Part shown: positions 17,551 to 24,959 of the stretch, piece after piece
How the letters are laid out: each line of letters opens with the position of its first letter
How positions within the stretch are numbered: position 1 is the first letter of the stretch
Origin: Verrucomicrobiia bacterium
GTDB taxonomy: Bacteria; Verrucomicrobiota; Verrucomicrobiia; Opitutales; Cerasicoccaceae
NCBI GenBank assembly: GCA_030432235.1
Contig: JAUIHT010000006.1
Location: forward strand, 248,001-312,000
Reading direction: 5' to 3'
Length of the DNA: 64,000 nucleotides
Made by a program: the position numbers and the translations under genes
The notes under the pieces: generated by a model
Told to the model about the DNA's origin: nothing
What the model saw: only the letters and a program-made list of their open reading frames with translations
The model's database searches: none

Positions 17551-18525
17551 ATGAGCAGCAGCACTATACCCGAAAAAACAACCGCCTCGGAAAGGGCCTT
17601 CCAGCTCTGGTCCGCCACCCCGACTCCGTTTCTGGAAGACTTCAGCATCGACGAGGAATCCGTGGAGCGGACGGTCGCGCATCACATCGCACTGGGTGTG
17701 GATGGCATGATGCTGGGAGGAAGTTGCGGCGAAGGCCCCTGGGTCACTATCGAAGACCTCGCACTACTGGTTCGTTATGCACGAAAGTACGACAGGCAAC
17801 AGCTTCGCATCGCCGTGCAGGTCACTGATAACTCGCCCTCACGCATGCTTCGGCACTCGGAGATGATGGCGGAGTCTGGAGCGGACGCCATCGTGATTGC
17901 CGCGCCCTACTTCCTGATGAACTCAACGGCGCAGCGCATCTTCAATGTCTATCGGGAAACCATCGAAAACAGCCCGATCCCGGTGATTTATTACGATAGG
18001 GGTGTCAATGACCGCTACCGGGTCGATGACGAGCATCTGCCCGAACTGCTCTCGATGGAAAATCTCATTATGGTCAAAGATAGCTCCGTCGATGCGAATC
18101 GTGCCAGGATAGGTCAAACGATTCGCAAGCAACGTCCCGAGCTTACTTTGCTGTCCGGTGATGAATTCACCTTGGACAACGCCACGGCCAGCGGTTTTCA
18201 AGGCGGCTTTTTGGGCGGAGCCATTTTCAATGCCCTGCATGCCTTCGACATCTTCGAAGCCGTTTCGAAAGGCGATATGGAGAAGGCCACCGAAATCCAG
18301 GCCCGGATGAACGAGCTCATGCTTAGCATCTACGGGGGACCGGAAATCACCGCCTGGCTGACCGGCTTGAAGTACTTCCTCTTCCGCCTCGGTATTTTCT
18401 CCACCACACAGTCCCATCTGGAATATCCGCTCTCGGACGAAGCCCGCGCCAGCATCGACCGCCTCTTCGATACCGAGGAACGTGAAGACTTGGTAGAGAG
18501 ACTACTGGCGGTTTCAAAAGCATAG
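17551..18525 (+). CDS. DapA/NanA-family (dihydrodipicolinate synthase-like) aldolase
   Basis: 324 aa, a class I aldolase barrel of the N-acetylneuraminate lyase/dihydrodipicolinate synthase superfamily. Visible landmarks are the N-terminal SATPTPF, the carboxylate-binding loop GGSCGEG (56-62, where the family usually has G-T/S-T-G-E), a Tyr pair in PVIYYDR (147-148) and the Schiff-base Lys176 in IMVKDSS. The altered loop and the YYD instead of YN argue against true DapA. With sialidases, a NanM-like mutarotase and a sodium symporter nearby, cleavage of sialic acid or another 2-keto-3-deoxy acid is likely. It is the first gene of an operon with the two Cys-motif proteins and the symporter. Confidence 0.85.
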   Translation: MSSSTIPEKTTASERAFQLWSATPTPFLEDFSIDEESVERTVAHHIALGVDGMMLGGSCGEGPWVTIEDLALLVRYARKYDRQQLRIAVQVTDNSPSRMLRHSEMMAESGADAIVIAAPYFLMNSTAQRIFNVYRETIENSPIPVIYYDRGVNDRYRVDDEHLPELLSMENLIMVKDSSVDANRARIGQTIRKQRPELTLLSGDEFTLDNATASGFQGGFLGGAIFNALHAFDIFEAVSKGDMEKATEIQARMNELMLSIYGGPEITAWLTGLKYFLFRLGIFSTTQSHLEYPLSDEARASIDRLFDTEEREDLVERLLAVSKA

Positions 18526-18591
18526 ACCGTACTCATTGGCAGTGAAGGTCTGGGAATTCGACGCAAGCTCCCCTTCGTCTCCTGAAAATCC

Positions 18592-19107
18592 ATGGAAGCA
18601 GCTAAAATCCAGTCAGCCCTGCCCTACCGGGACACCAAGGCCCAAGGAGCGGCTGACTTCTATTTTGCCATTAATGCGACCTTCCGGTTCATCATCGAAA
18701 AATTTGGCATCGACTCCTGGAAGCAGTATCTGGAAACGATGGGCCGCTCCTATTTCGAGCCGGTGAATCGCGGTTGGAAAAGCGGTGGTCTGGAGGCCGT
18801 CGCTGCGTACTGGAAAGAGTTCTTCGCCGCTGAGCCGAACGTAGTGGTAGACATATGCCGCGATGAGAACGAAGTGGTCCTCAATGTTGTATCCTGCCCA
18901 GCCCTAAACCATCTAAGGGCCCATGGGCGCACACCCGTCAAACAGTACTGTCAGCATTGCTACTACCTCGGACAGGCCAGAGCACAGGAAGCGGATATGG
19001 AGATGCGGCTCACCGGCGGAAATGGCGTCTGCCAACACCGCTACATCGCAAAGACGCGAGGCCTTGCCCCGCAGTCAATGGATGCCATCAAGAAAGTGAC
19101 GCCCTGA
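18592..19107 (+). CDS. Small Cys-motif protein, ATC hydrolase-like (copy 1)
   Basis: 171 aa, no signal peptide. The N-terminal half is helical (FRFIIEKFGIDSWKQYLETMG, AVAAYWKEFFAAEPNV). The C-terminal half holds Cys102-Pro, Cys120, Cys123 and Cys147 (SCPALNHL, QYCQHC, VCQHRY). This layout resembles the L-2-amino-thiazoline-4-carboxylate hydrolase-like family, whose Cys residues lie in a 'CP...C' fold core, but the match is by eye and the substrate is unknown. Its stop overlaps the ATG of its paralogue (TGATG). The place between an aldolase and a symporter suggests action on the imported compound or its breakdown product. Confidence 0.6.
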   Translation: MEAAKIQSALPYRDTKAQGAADFYFAINATFRFIIEKFGIDSWKQYLETMGRSYFEPVNRGWKSGGLEAVAAYWKEFFAAEPNVVVDICRDENEVVLNVVSCPALNHLRAHGRTPVKQYCQHCYYLGQARAQEADMEMRLTGGNGVCQHRYIAKTRGLAPQSMDAIKKVTP

Positions 19108-19667
19108 TGCTTGGCTCTTACGATTTCTGTGGTCACTACGAGTGGACCTTCGCCTGGCTCAAGTCCCAGGGGCAGCCTGGCTTGCTTGAAGCTTACTGGG
19201 AAGATGCCATCGGGCGCGACAGCCAAGCCCACGCCAGAGACGCTATTGTCCAGCATGGTCTCGAGGGGATGAAGGCCTATTGGGGGCATACCATGAACGA
19301 GGAATCTCCCGACCAGGGCTACACTATCAGTAGTGAGGGGAACCGCTTCCGGATGGATATCCACGACTGCCCTTCCAAGGGATTTCTGCTCAGAAATAAC
19401 CTGGAGCAATTTCCTGACTACTGCGACCACTGCATCGGCTGGATCGGACCGGTCATGCGGGAAGCAGGCTACGCGGTCAACCACGAGCATAATCATCGCG
19501 GACAGTGTTGGTGGGAGATGTTCCCCGAAAATGACGGCCATGCCAAAGCGGGCACGGAAACGATAGGGGCTAGGTATGACTCGAAGCGTCTGGCGCAATG
19601 GGACACCGGAGAGACGCCCATTGACCGGTTTGTTCATGCCCATGGAGTTCAGGATAAAAAGCACTAG
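19107..19667 (+). CDS. Small Cys-motif protein, ATC hydrolase-like (copy 2)
   Basis: 186 aa from the ATG at 19107, fixed by overlap with the previous stop; the frame is open upstream only inside the previous gene. It shares with copy 1 the helical front (YEWTFAWLKSQG, LEGMKAYWGHTM) and the cysteine spacing: Cys88-Pro, Cys106, Cys109, Cys134. The 18- and 3-residue distances are identical in the two proteins. It adds a His-rich stretch (NHEHNHRGQCWW) next to the last Cys, so a metal site is plausible. Overlapping genes for two diverged paralogues suggest a heterodimer. The symporter gene follows after 21 bp. Confidence 0.6.
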   Translation: MLGSYDFCGHYEWTFAWLKSQGQPGLLEAYWEDAIGRDSQAHARDAIVQHGLEGMKAYWGHTMNEESPDQGYTISSEGNRFRMDIHDCPSKGFLLRNNLEQFPDYCDHCIGWIGPVMREAGYAVNHEHNHRGQCWWEMFPENDGHAKAGTETIGARYDSKRLAQWDTGETPIDRFVHAHGVQDKKH

Positions 19668-19688
19668 CCCAGACGAAACACGTTCACC

Positions 19689-21170
19689 ATGGAACCTGTA
19701 CCTGACAACGTCAGCCTGATTGATATCCTGATCATTACCGTCTACATGATCGCGACGGTTGCCATCGGTATAAGCGCCAAAGGCCGGCAGTCCGGAGCCA
19801 ACGACTACTTTACCGCCGCCGGCGGCATGTCTGGAGCATTTGCTTCGATTTTAGTCGGGCTGAGCATCGCCTCCACGTTTTTCAGCGGAATCAGCTTTAT
19901 CGCGGTACCGGGCATCGTGTACCGCGAGGGCATTGGGCTGGTCTTCGCCCTTCTCTGCCTGCCGGTGTGCTGGCTGGTTCTGCGCCTGTGGTTCCTGCCT
20001 CGTTATTTGAGCATGGCCGAAGGAGAACCGTATGCATTCCTCGCCAAGAGGCTTGCGCCGGGCGTGCGCACGCAGGTTGCCATTCTGTATATTCTTCTGC
20101 GCCTGGGCTGGATGGCTACCCTCATTTACGCACCCACTCTGGCCATCCTTGAGCTCATGCACTTGGACGCGGCCTGGCTACCGCTTCTGATCGTGCTGCT
20201 CGGCGCCGTGAGTACGCTCTATACCGTCTTCGGTGGTTTGCGCGGAGTCATCGTCACGGACGCGCTGCAGTTTGTCGTCATCGCAGTGGGCATTCTTATC
20301 ACTATTATCGTGATACTCTACAAACTGCCCGTGTCGCTTTCTGAAGGGATGGGGGTGCTGCAAGAGTCGGCCATCGTCCAATGGCCAACCGCAAGCCTAA
20401 ACCCGACCCAGTTTTACACCTGGTGGAGCATCGCCTTCGGTTTTGGAGCCAGCTACCTGGCGACGTACATCGCCGACCAGATGTCCCTGCAGCGCTACTT
20501 GGCAGCGAAAACCCCTGAGGCGGCCAACCGGTCATTCGCCTTTAATATCGTCGGCGTGATTCTCGTCCTGCTCCTGCTCATCGCGGTAGGCCTTTGCCTG
20601 CGCGTTTGGTATCACTACAATCCGGTCGAGGAGCTGGCTTCGAATACCGACCGGGTCTTCCCGTATTTTGTAACCCATGAACTGCCTGTGGGCTTGAGCG
20701 GCCTGATCATTGCCGTGCTCCTGGCCGCAACCATGAGCAGCATCACCAGTGGCATCAACGCACTCGCGTCGGTCATCACCATCGACATCTGGCACGGGGT
20801 TCTGCGCACCCGCGAAGCCGATGGCGCTCAACTCCTGAAGACCAGCCGCCGGTGCAGCCTGGCCCTGGGAATCTTTTGCACCTTCCTTGCCCTTTTTGTG
20901 GAGCGCCTCGGCGCCCTCTTCGACGTCACACAAGCCCTGCTGGGGCTTTTTCTGGGCCCGATCCTGGCCGCCGTCTGCCTGGCAATTTGGGGCTACCGAA
21001 TCAGCGCAAAGAGCTTTCTCCTGGCCGTCATCTGCGCCGTGCTGTTGGGAAGCCTCGCACTCACCTATGTGGCCAGCGTATGGACCACCTTCATCACCAC
21101 AACGCTCTGTCTGCTTGTATGCTGTATACTTGGACCCCATGGAGGTCGCCACCGTATGGCTGGCCCTTAA
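19689..21170 (+). CDS. Sodium:solute symporter (SSS family)
   Basis: 493 aa with about 13 hydrophobic segments, beginning LIDILIITVYMIATVAIGI. SSS landmarks: DYFTAAGGMSG, the conserved GLSIASTFFSGISF in TM2-3, YTVFGGLRGVIVTDALQF, YIADQMSLQRYLAAKTPEAANRS, and LLAATMSSITSGINALASV. Proteins of this family import sugars, sialic acid, amino acids or myo-inositol with Na+. The operon position after the aldolase suggests it imports the compound that the aldolase cleaves. The extreme C-terminus (CCILGPHGGRHRMAGP) is short and cytoplasmic. Confidence 0.9.
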   Translation: MEPVPDNVSLIDILIITVYMIATVAIGISAKGRQSGANDYFTAAGGMSGAFASILVGLSIASTFFSGISFIAVPGIVYREGIGLVFALLCLPVCWLVLRLWFLPRYLSMAEGEPYAFLAKRLAPGVRTQVAILYILLRLGWMATLIYAPTLAILELMHLDAAWLPLLIVLLGAVSTLYTVFGGLRGVIVTDALQFVVIAVGILITIIVILYKLPVSLSEGMGVLQESAIVQWPTASLNPTQFYTWWSIAFGFGASYLATYIADQMSLQRYLAAKTPEAANRSFAFNIVGVILVLLLLIAVGLCLRVWYHYNPVEELASNTDRVFPYFVTHELPVGLSGLIIAVLLAATMSSITSGINALASVITIDIWHGVLRTREADGAQLLKTSRRCSLALGIFCTFLALFVERLGALFDVTQALLGLFLGPILAAVCLAIWGYRISAKSFLLAVICAVLLGSLALTYVASVWTTFITTTLCLLVCCILGPHGGRHRMAGP

Positions 21171-21275
21171 CCCATCCATGCAGAAGGCTGCTTGTATGTC
21201 ATGCGGAAATCAATCTACACGCTAGCCATGGTGTAGCCGATGTTGTTCTGCTTACTTTTTGCAGAAAAGAGCCTC

Positions 21276-21377
21276 TCAATGCGCAAAAATACTAGCATCC
21301 TTCATGCACTGGTTGGCCCGTAGGTTGATATTCTCCTCAAGCAGATAATCAATGAATTGCTGCTGTTTTCTATTCAT
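21276..21377 (-). pseudogene. Transposase N-terminal remnant beside tRNA-tail module A
   Basis: A 33-codon frame opening MNRKQQQFIDYLLEENINLR resembles the first 20 residues of rve/IS481-type transposases (usually '...VIEYLxEENRVLREQ'), then degenerates and stops. About 30 bp of it (AAGCAGATAATC...TTG.TGCTGTTTTC) recur at 51883-51916. No rest of an insertion sequence is present. The surrounding 21171-21653 holds only this fragment and the adjacent module. Confidence 0.5.
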
Positions 21378-21379
21378 CC

Positions 21380-21540
21380 TGGTCGGGCTTCAGGGATTCG
21401 AACCCAAACAGCATGTTCATCTGATTTCATTCGGTTTCACTTAGTACTCACTATCTGCACCTTAGAAATTTACCATGACACATCCAAATGACCCTGGATG
21501 CATCTAAATGAAAAGAATATGGCAAATATTTGGCAAATCC
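21380..21540 (-). repeat. tRNA 3'-end module A (att-like direct repeat)
   Basis: On the minus strand the end reads GGGTTCGAATCCCTGAAG then CCCGACCA: the T-arm loop, acceptor 3' strand, discriminator A and CCA of a tRNA, without the other half of the gene (21380-21406). It matches module B (51606-51632) at 25 of 27 positions. Two further blocks lie at the same offsets in both: ATGTTCA.CT.ATTTCAT (offset 33) and the paired boxes ATGGCAAAT.(2).TGGCAAAT (offset 139, 21519-21540). The T-stem here carries one mismatch, so it is not a functional tRNA. Such tails are typical of integration sites. Confidence 0.7.
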
Positions 21541-21653
21541 TGTGCTCTGTAAACAAGTACTTTGAAGCTATTCCAAGACCAGAAATTTTACAACTCGACG
21601 AGAGCGCCATTTAGACCATTCGGTCTTTGGTTCACCCTAGCCCAGCCAGTCAC

Positions 21654-22523
21654 TCATAAAGCTTTCAGACGGCCTTTCTCACCTGAGTCCTGCAAATCAC
21701 CATTAAGCCAGCGCCGGTACGCGAGCGGGTTTGTCTCGTAGTGCCTCCGAAAGGCACGATAGAATTGTGCCGTTGTGGAGTATCCGCAGGAGTAAGCAAT
21801 CTCGATGACCGTGTCCGAGGTCAAACGCAGCAGACGCTCGGCATGCTCCATGCGATAGCGTTCAATGATCTGCCGCGGCGTCTGCCCGAGGTACTTCTGG
21901 CAGGAGCGGGTCAGGTGTTCCGGCGAACGATGCGACTCCCTGGCCATGCCCGCCACGCCTTGAGTGAAGATTTCCTGCTCCTTGGATTTAAGCAACGCAT
22001 TGCGCAACCAATCCGGGCAACTGCCCAGGCCGGGCAATGAGAGCGGAGGCGGCTCAATGCCACGCACAATATCGAGTAAAAATGCTTCCGTATGAAGCAT
22101 GTCCGGGGAGCAGGCTGCATAGTCCAGAGCCGAGCGCTGAAGCTGATTGAGCCTGCCGCCTTCCAGATGCATTTTTAGCGGCATTTCCTGCTTCGTCGAA
22201 AACCAATGACCAAAAGGCTCCGGATAACGGCTCTGCAATTGACGCAAGATATCCGGGTGGCATTCCAAATTGGTCATCGTGAAGCGTTGACGCCCGATGG
22301 CCGACAGTTGATGGCGGTCCTTATTCATTCGGATAAAGACGAGATCGCCCCGCTCAAGCCGTTCGTCGATACCGTTTATCCGGTGCAGACAAACGCCCTC
22401 CTCGAGCCAGAATATTTCAGAGTAATCGTGCGAATGCTCAGCCAGCAGCGCACCGCGCTCACAGGACACCTTAACCAACTGCCCGTATTGACCAGCTTTA
22501 TAGCGCCAGGTAAGCTTCAACAT
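21654..22523 (-). CDS. AraC family transcriptional regulator
   Basis: 289 aa from the ATG at 22523 (MLKLTWRYKAGQYG); a longer frame begins only with TTG at 22565 and adds 14 unlikely residues. An N-terminal cupin-like sensor (LLAEHSHDYSEIFWLEEGVCLHRINGIDERLERGDLVFI, with the His/Glu pattern of sugar-sensing AraC proteins) is followed by a C-terminal double HTH (VAGMARESHRSPEHLTRSCQKYLGQTP; VIEIAYSCGYSTTAQFYRAFRRHYETNPLAYRR). It diverges from the epimerase/oxidoreductase pair 76 bp away and probably activates it. First gene inside the repeat-bounded segment. Confidence 0.9.
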   Translation of the reverse strand: MLKLTWRYKAGQYGQLVKVSCERGALLAEHSHDYSEIFWLEEGVCLHRINGIDERLERGDLVFIRMNKDRHQLSAIGRQRFTMTNLECHPDILRQLQSRYPEPFGHWFSTKQEMPLKMHLEGGRLNQLQRSALDYAACSPDMLHTEAFLLDIVRGIEPPPLSLPGLGSCPDWLRNALLKSKEQEIFTQGVAGMARESHRSPEHLTRSCQKYLGQTPRQIIERYRMEHAERLLRLTSDTVIEIAYSCGYSTTAQFYRAFRRHYETNPLAYRRWLNGDLQDSGEKGRLKAL

Positions 22524-22599
22524 ACTAATATCAAATAAAGATACAGATTTGTCATAATACAGCAATGATAAATCAATTTTAAATCGCTAGAATCCTACT

Positions 22600-23622
22600 A
22601 TGAAAATTCTCTTTATCGGTGGCACCGGCCTCATCAGCAGCGCCAGCACACAATTGGCAATCGACCAGGGCCATGACCTGTACCTCCTTCATCGCGGCAA
22701 CAGCAAGCCACCTGCGGGGGCACAGTCGCTGATCGGAGATATCAACAAAGATCCCGACGGCGTGGCCAAACTGCTCGAATCTCACCAATTCGATGTCGTC
22801 GTCAACTGGATCGTGTTTAACCCCAAACAGCTTCAGCGGGACATCGATATTTTCAGCGGAAAAACCTCCCAGTACTTCTTCATCAGCTCGGCCAGCGCCT
22901 ACCAGAAGCCATGCCACGATTACCTCATTCGTGAGGACACTCCGCTGTGCAATCCCTATTGGGAGTACTCGCGCAACAAGATCGCCTGCGAGGAACTGCT
23001 GATGCGGGCGTACCGCGAAAACGAATTCCCCGGCGTCATCGTTCGTCCTTCCCTGACCTACGGCGACACGCAAATTCCGCTCGTCGTGAATAGCTGGAAC
23101 AAACCCTACACCATTATCAGCCGGATGAAGGCCGGAAAGCCCATCATCGTGCCTGGCGACGGCAGCTCACTCTGGACCATTACACACAACACCGACTTCG
23201 CCAAAGGCTTGGTCGGCCTGCTCGGCCACGCCCAGGCCGTCGGCCAGGCATTCCACATCACCTCCGACGAAGTGCTCACCTGGAACCAGTTCTACCAAAT
23301 CGTCGGCGACGCGCTCGGTGTCGAACTGAATCTCGTTCACATCGCCTCTGATTTCATTGCGGCCTGCCTCCCCGGCACAGGCGATGGACTACTCGGGGAC
23401 AAGGCCGTCAGCTCCGTTTTTGATAACAGCAAAATCAAACGTTACGTGCCCGGTTTTGTCGCGACCACTTCCTTCCGCCAGGGCATCCGGCAAACGCTCG
23501 ACTGGTTCGAGGCCGACCCGAGCCGTCAGGAAATCGACGAAGCTCTCGATGCGAATTGGGACAAGCTGGTCGAGGCGTACGAAGACGGACTCAACAGCGC
23601 ACAAAAAGCATTTAACCAATAA
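22600..23622 (+). CDS. NAD-dependent epimerase/dehydratase (extended SDR)
   Basis: 340 aa. Rossmann start MKILFIGGTGLISSAST, the cofactor-region SSASAYQK and the catalytic Y-x-x-x-K in EYSRNK (about 127-132) identify an extended short-chain dehydrogenase. The glycine motif GGTGLIS is of the type seen in bacterial paralogues of nucleotide-sugar epimerases found in catabolic loci. Further family blocks are VIVRPSLTYGD and FHITSDEVLTWNQFY. It is followed after 5 bp by an oxidoreductase, so the two probably perform consecutive redox/epimerisation steps on one sugar. Regulated by the divergent AraC gene, by inference. Confidence 0.85.
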   Translation: MKILFIGGTGLISSASTQLAIDQGHDLYLLHRGNSKPPAGAQSLIGDINKDPDGVAKLLESHQFDVVVNWIVFNPKQLQRDIDIFSGKTSQYFFISSASAYQKPCHDYLIREDTPLCNPYWEYSRNKIACEELLMRAYRENEFPGVIVRPSLTYGDTQIPLVVNSWNKPYTIISRMKAGKPIIVPGDGSSLWTITHNTDFAKGLVGLLGHAQAVGQAFHITSDEVLTWNQFYQIVGDALGVELNLVHIASDFIAACLPGTGDGLLGDKAVSSVFDNSKIKRYVPGFVATTSFRQGIRQTLDWFEADPSRQEIDEALDANWDKLVEAYEDGLNSAQKAFNQ

Positions 23623-23627
23623 CTTCA

Positions 23628-24644
23628 ATGAAATCGTTGCAACTAGGCATAGTGGGCTGCGGGGACTTCCTCCGCCTTCAAAAACCATCCATCGACAAGA
23701 CCACGGCCGTGAAGGTTGCCGGTCTCTACGACCCCATGCAGGAGCGCAGCCAAGCCTATACCAAGGACTGGTCTGACGCACGCATCTACGAAAGTGCGGA
23801 AGCACTGATCGACGATCCCGTGATCGATGCGGTGGCCATTTTTGTACCGCCGTGGCTGCGTAAGCCTTTGCTCGTCCGCGCAGCTCAAAACGGAAAGCAC
23901 ATCATCACCACCAAACCGCTGGCTCCCAGCATCGCCGACTGCGAAGCGATGGTTGAGGCCGTCGACAGCGCGGGGGTCACCGCCGCTGTGATTTATAACC
24001 GCACCGACAGCGCACTCGTCCAGACACTCAAAACGATACTCGAATCGGGCGAATTTGGCAGGCTGGCTCTTTACAAGCAGGACTGGCTTCACCACTACCC
24101 ACACTGGAACACCTGGGCCCTGGACCCCGAAAAGAACGGAGGCCCGTTCATGGATGCGATGATCCATAATCTCAACATCGCCCGTTATCTCATGGGCCGG
24201 GAGGCAACACAGGGGACCTTCTTTTCGGACCGCCACGCGCACCCGGACCTCCCTTGCGCCGATACGGAGTCTCTCAAGCTGGATTTCCCCGGCAACAGCT
24301 CGGCCCACCTGTTCATTACCTGGGCAGCGGACCTCCATCTCCTCGAAGAAGGAGGGAACTACCGCGAGCATTTCGATATCTGGTACGCCATCACCGATCA
24401 GGGATGGCGCCTGACTTCGGGGAAAACCAATGAGGGCACGTGCATCGCAGCCAGCCGCATGGGTGAAAACAAACGCTTCCCCTTGAACCCGGCAGACGAG
24501 ACGCACTTCGAGGAGTTCATCGGTCGCATCCATGGAAAAACAGACTGCTGGCGCAATCTCGCCTCCATCCCGGAAGCCGCCCAGGACATACGCATCATCC
24601 GGGAATCCAGCGCCCGCCCAGGCACCCGCGTGGACTTTTCCTGA
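23628..24644 (+). CDS. Gfo/Idh/MocA family oxidoreductase
   Basis: 338 aa. N-terminal Rossmann fold (LQLGIVGCGDFLRLQKP), then DAVAIFVPPWLRKPLLVRAAQNGKHIITTKPLAPS, the variant of the usual E-K-P loop with TTKP, and a C-terminal alpha/beta domain with NGGPFMDAMIHNLNIARYLMG, which carries the usual D...H pair of the active site. The family oxidises or reduces sugars and cyclitols with NAD(P)H. No signal peptide, so cytoplasmic. Start 5 bp after the epimerase stop indicates an operon. The substrate cannot be told. Confidence 0.88.
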   Translation: MKSLQLGIVGCGDFLRLQKPSIDKTTAVKVAGLYDPMQERSQAYTKDWSDARIYESAEALIDDPVIDAVAIFVPPWLRKPLLVRAAQNGKHIITTKPLAPSIADCEAMVEAVDSAGVTAAVIYNRTDSALVQTLKTILESGEFGRLALYKQDWLHHYPHWNTWALDPEKNGGPFMDAMIHNLNIARYLMGREATQGTFFSDRHAHPDLPCADTESLKLDFPGNSSAHLFITWAADLHLLEEGGNYREHFDIWYAITDQGWRLTSGKTNEGTCIAASRMGENKRFPLNPADETHFEEFIGRIHGKTDCWRNLASIPEAAQDIRIIRESSARPGTRVDFS

Positions 24645-24709
24645 ATGATGCAATAATAGCGTAAGCGTAGAACAGTCAGCAATCTGCCTACGCATACCGA
24701 GCGCCGTAA

Positions 24710-24751
24710 GCATCCGATGGATGCCGCCTTTGGGCCGCTCGGACGGTTTTT
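24710..24751 (+). terminator. Possible terminator after the oxidoreductase gene
   Basis: A perfect hairpin GCATCC-GAT-GGATGC (24710-24724) is followed by a second weak stem and a run of five T at 24747-24751. The rest of the 315-bp gap 24645-24959 holds the palindrome described next and nothing else recognisable. Confidence 0.4.
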
Positions 24752-24886
24752 ATACCCTAAAAATTAGTTCGTAACTGAGAAGCGATTTATGGCTTTCTCG
24801 GAAAGAACAAACTTTGGCACGGCGACAAAGCCTGGCTTTTGATTGGGTAGTGCAACGCTACTTCTGATACCGCCATGATCCATGAA

Positions 24887-24916
24887 GGGACCGTTCCCAA
24901 AAGTGGTACGTTGTTA
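24887..24916 (+). promoter_or_regulatory. GGGAC-palindrome operator with -35-like box, site 1
   Basis: GGGACCGTTCCC (24887-24898; one mismatch from the perfect palindrome) is followed after exactly 12 nt by TTGTTA (24911-24916). It lies 61 bp before the GPH symporter ATG. The same arrangement recurs at six other places in the segment. Confidence 0.7.
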
Positions 24917-24959
24917 GGGGGCGCTTATCTCATGAAGAGTGTCGGTATTTACCTAGTTC

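Noticed and set aside
21380-21406. A complete tRNA gene
   Set aside because: Only the T-arm and acceptor 3' strand are present here and at 51606; no D-arm, anticodon arm or 5' acceptor strand can be found on the 5' side.
23643-24713. 356-codon antisense frame over the Gfo/Idh/MocA gene
   Set aside because: Mirror of a GC-rich coding gene; no protein motif, while the sense frame is a clear oxidoreductase.
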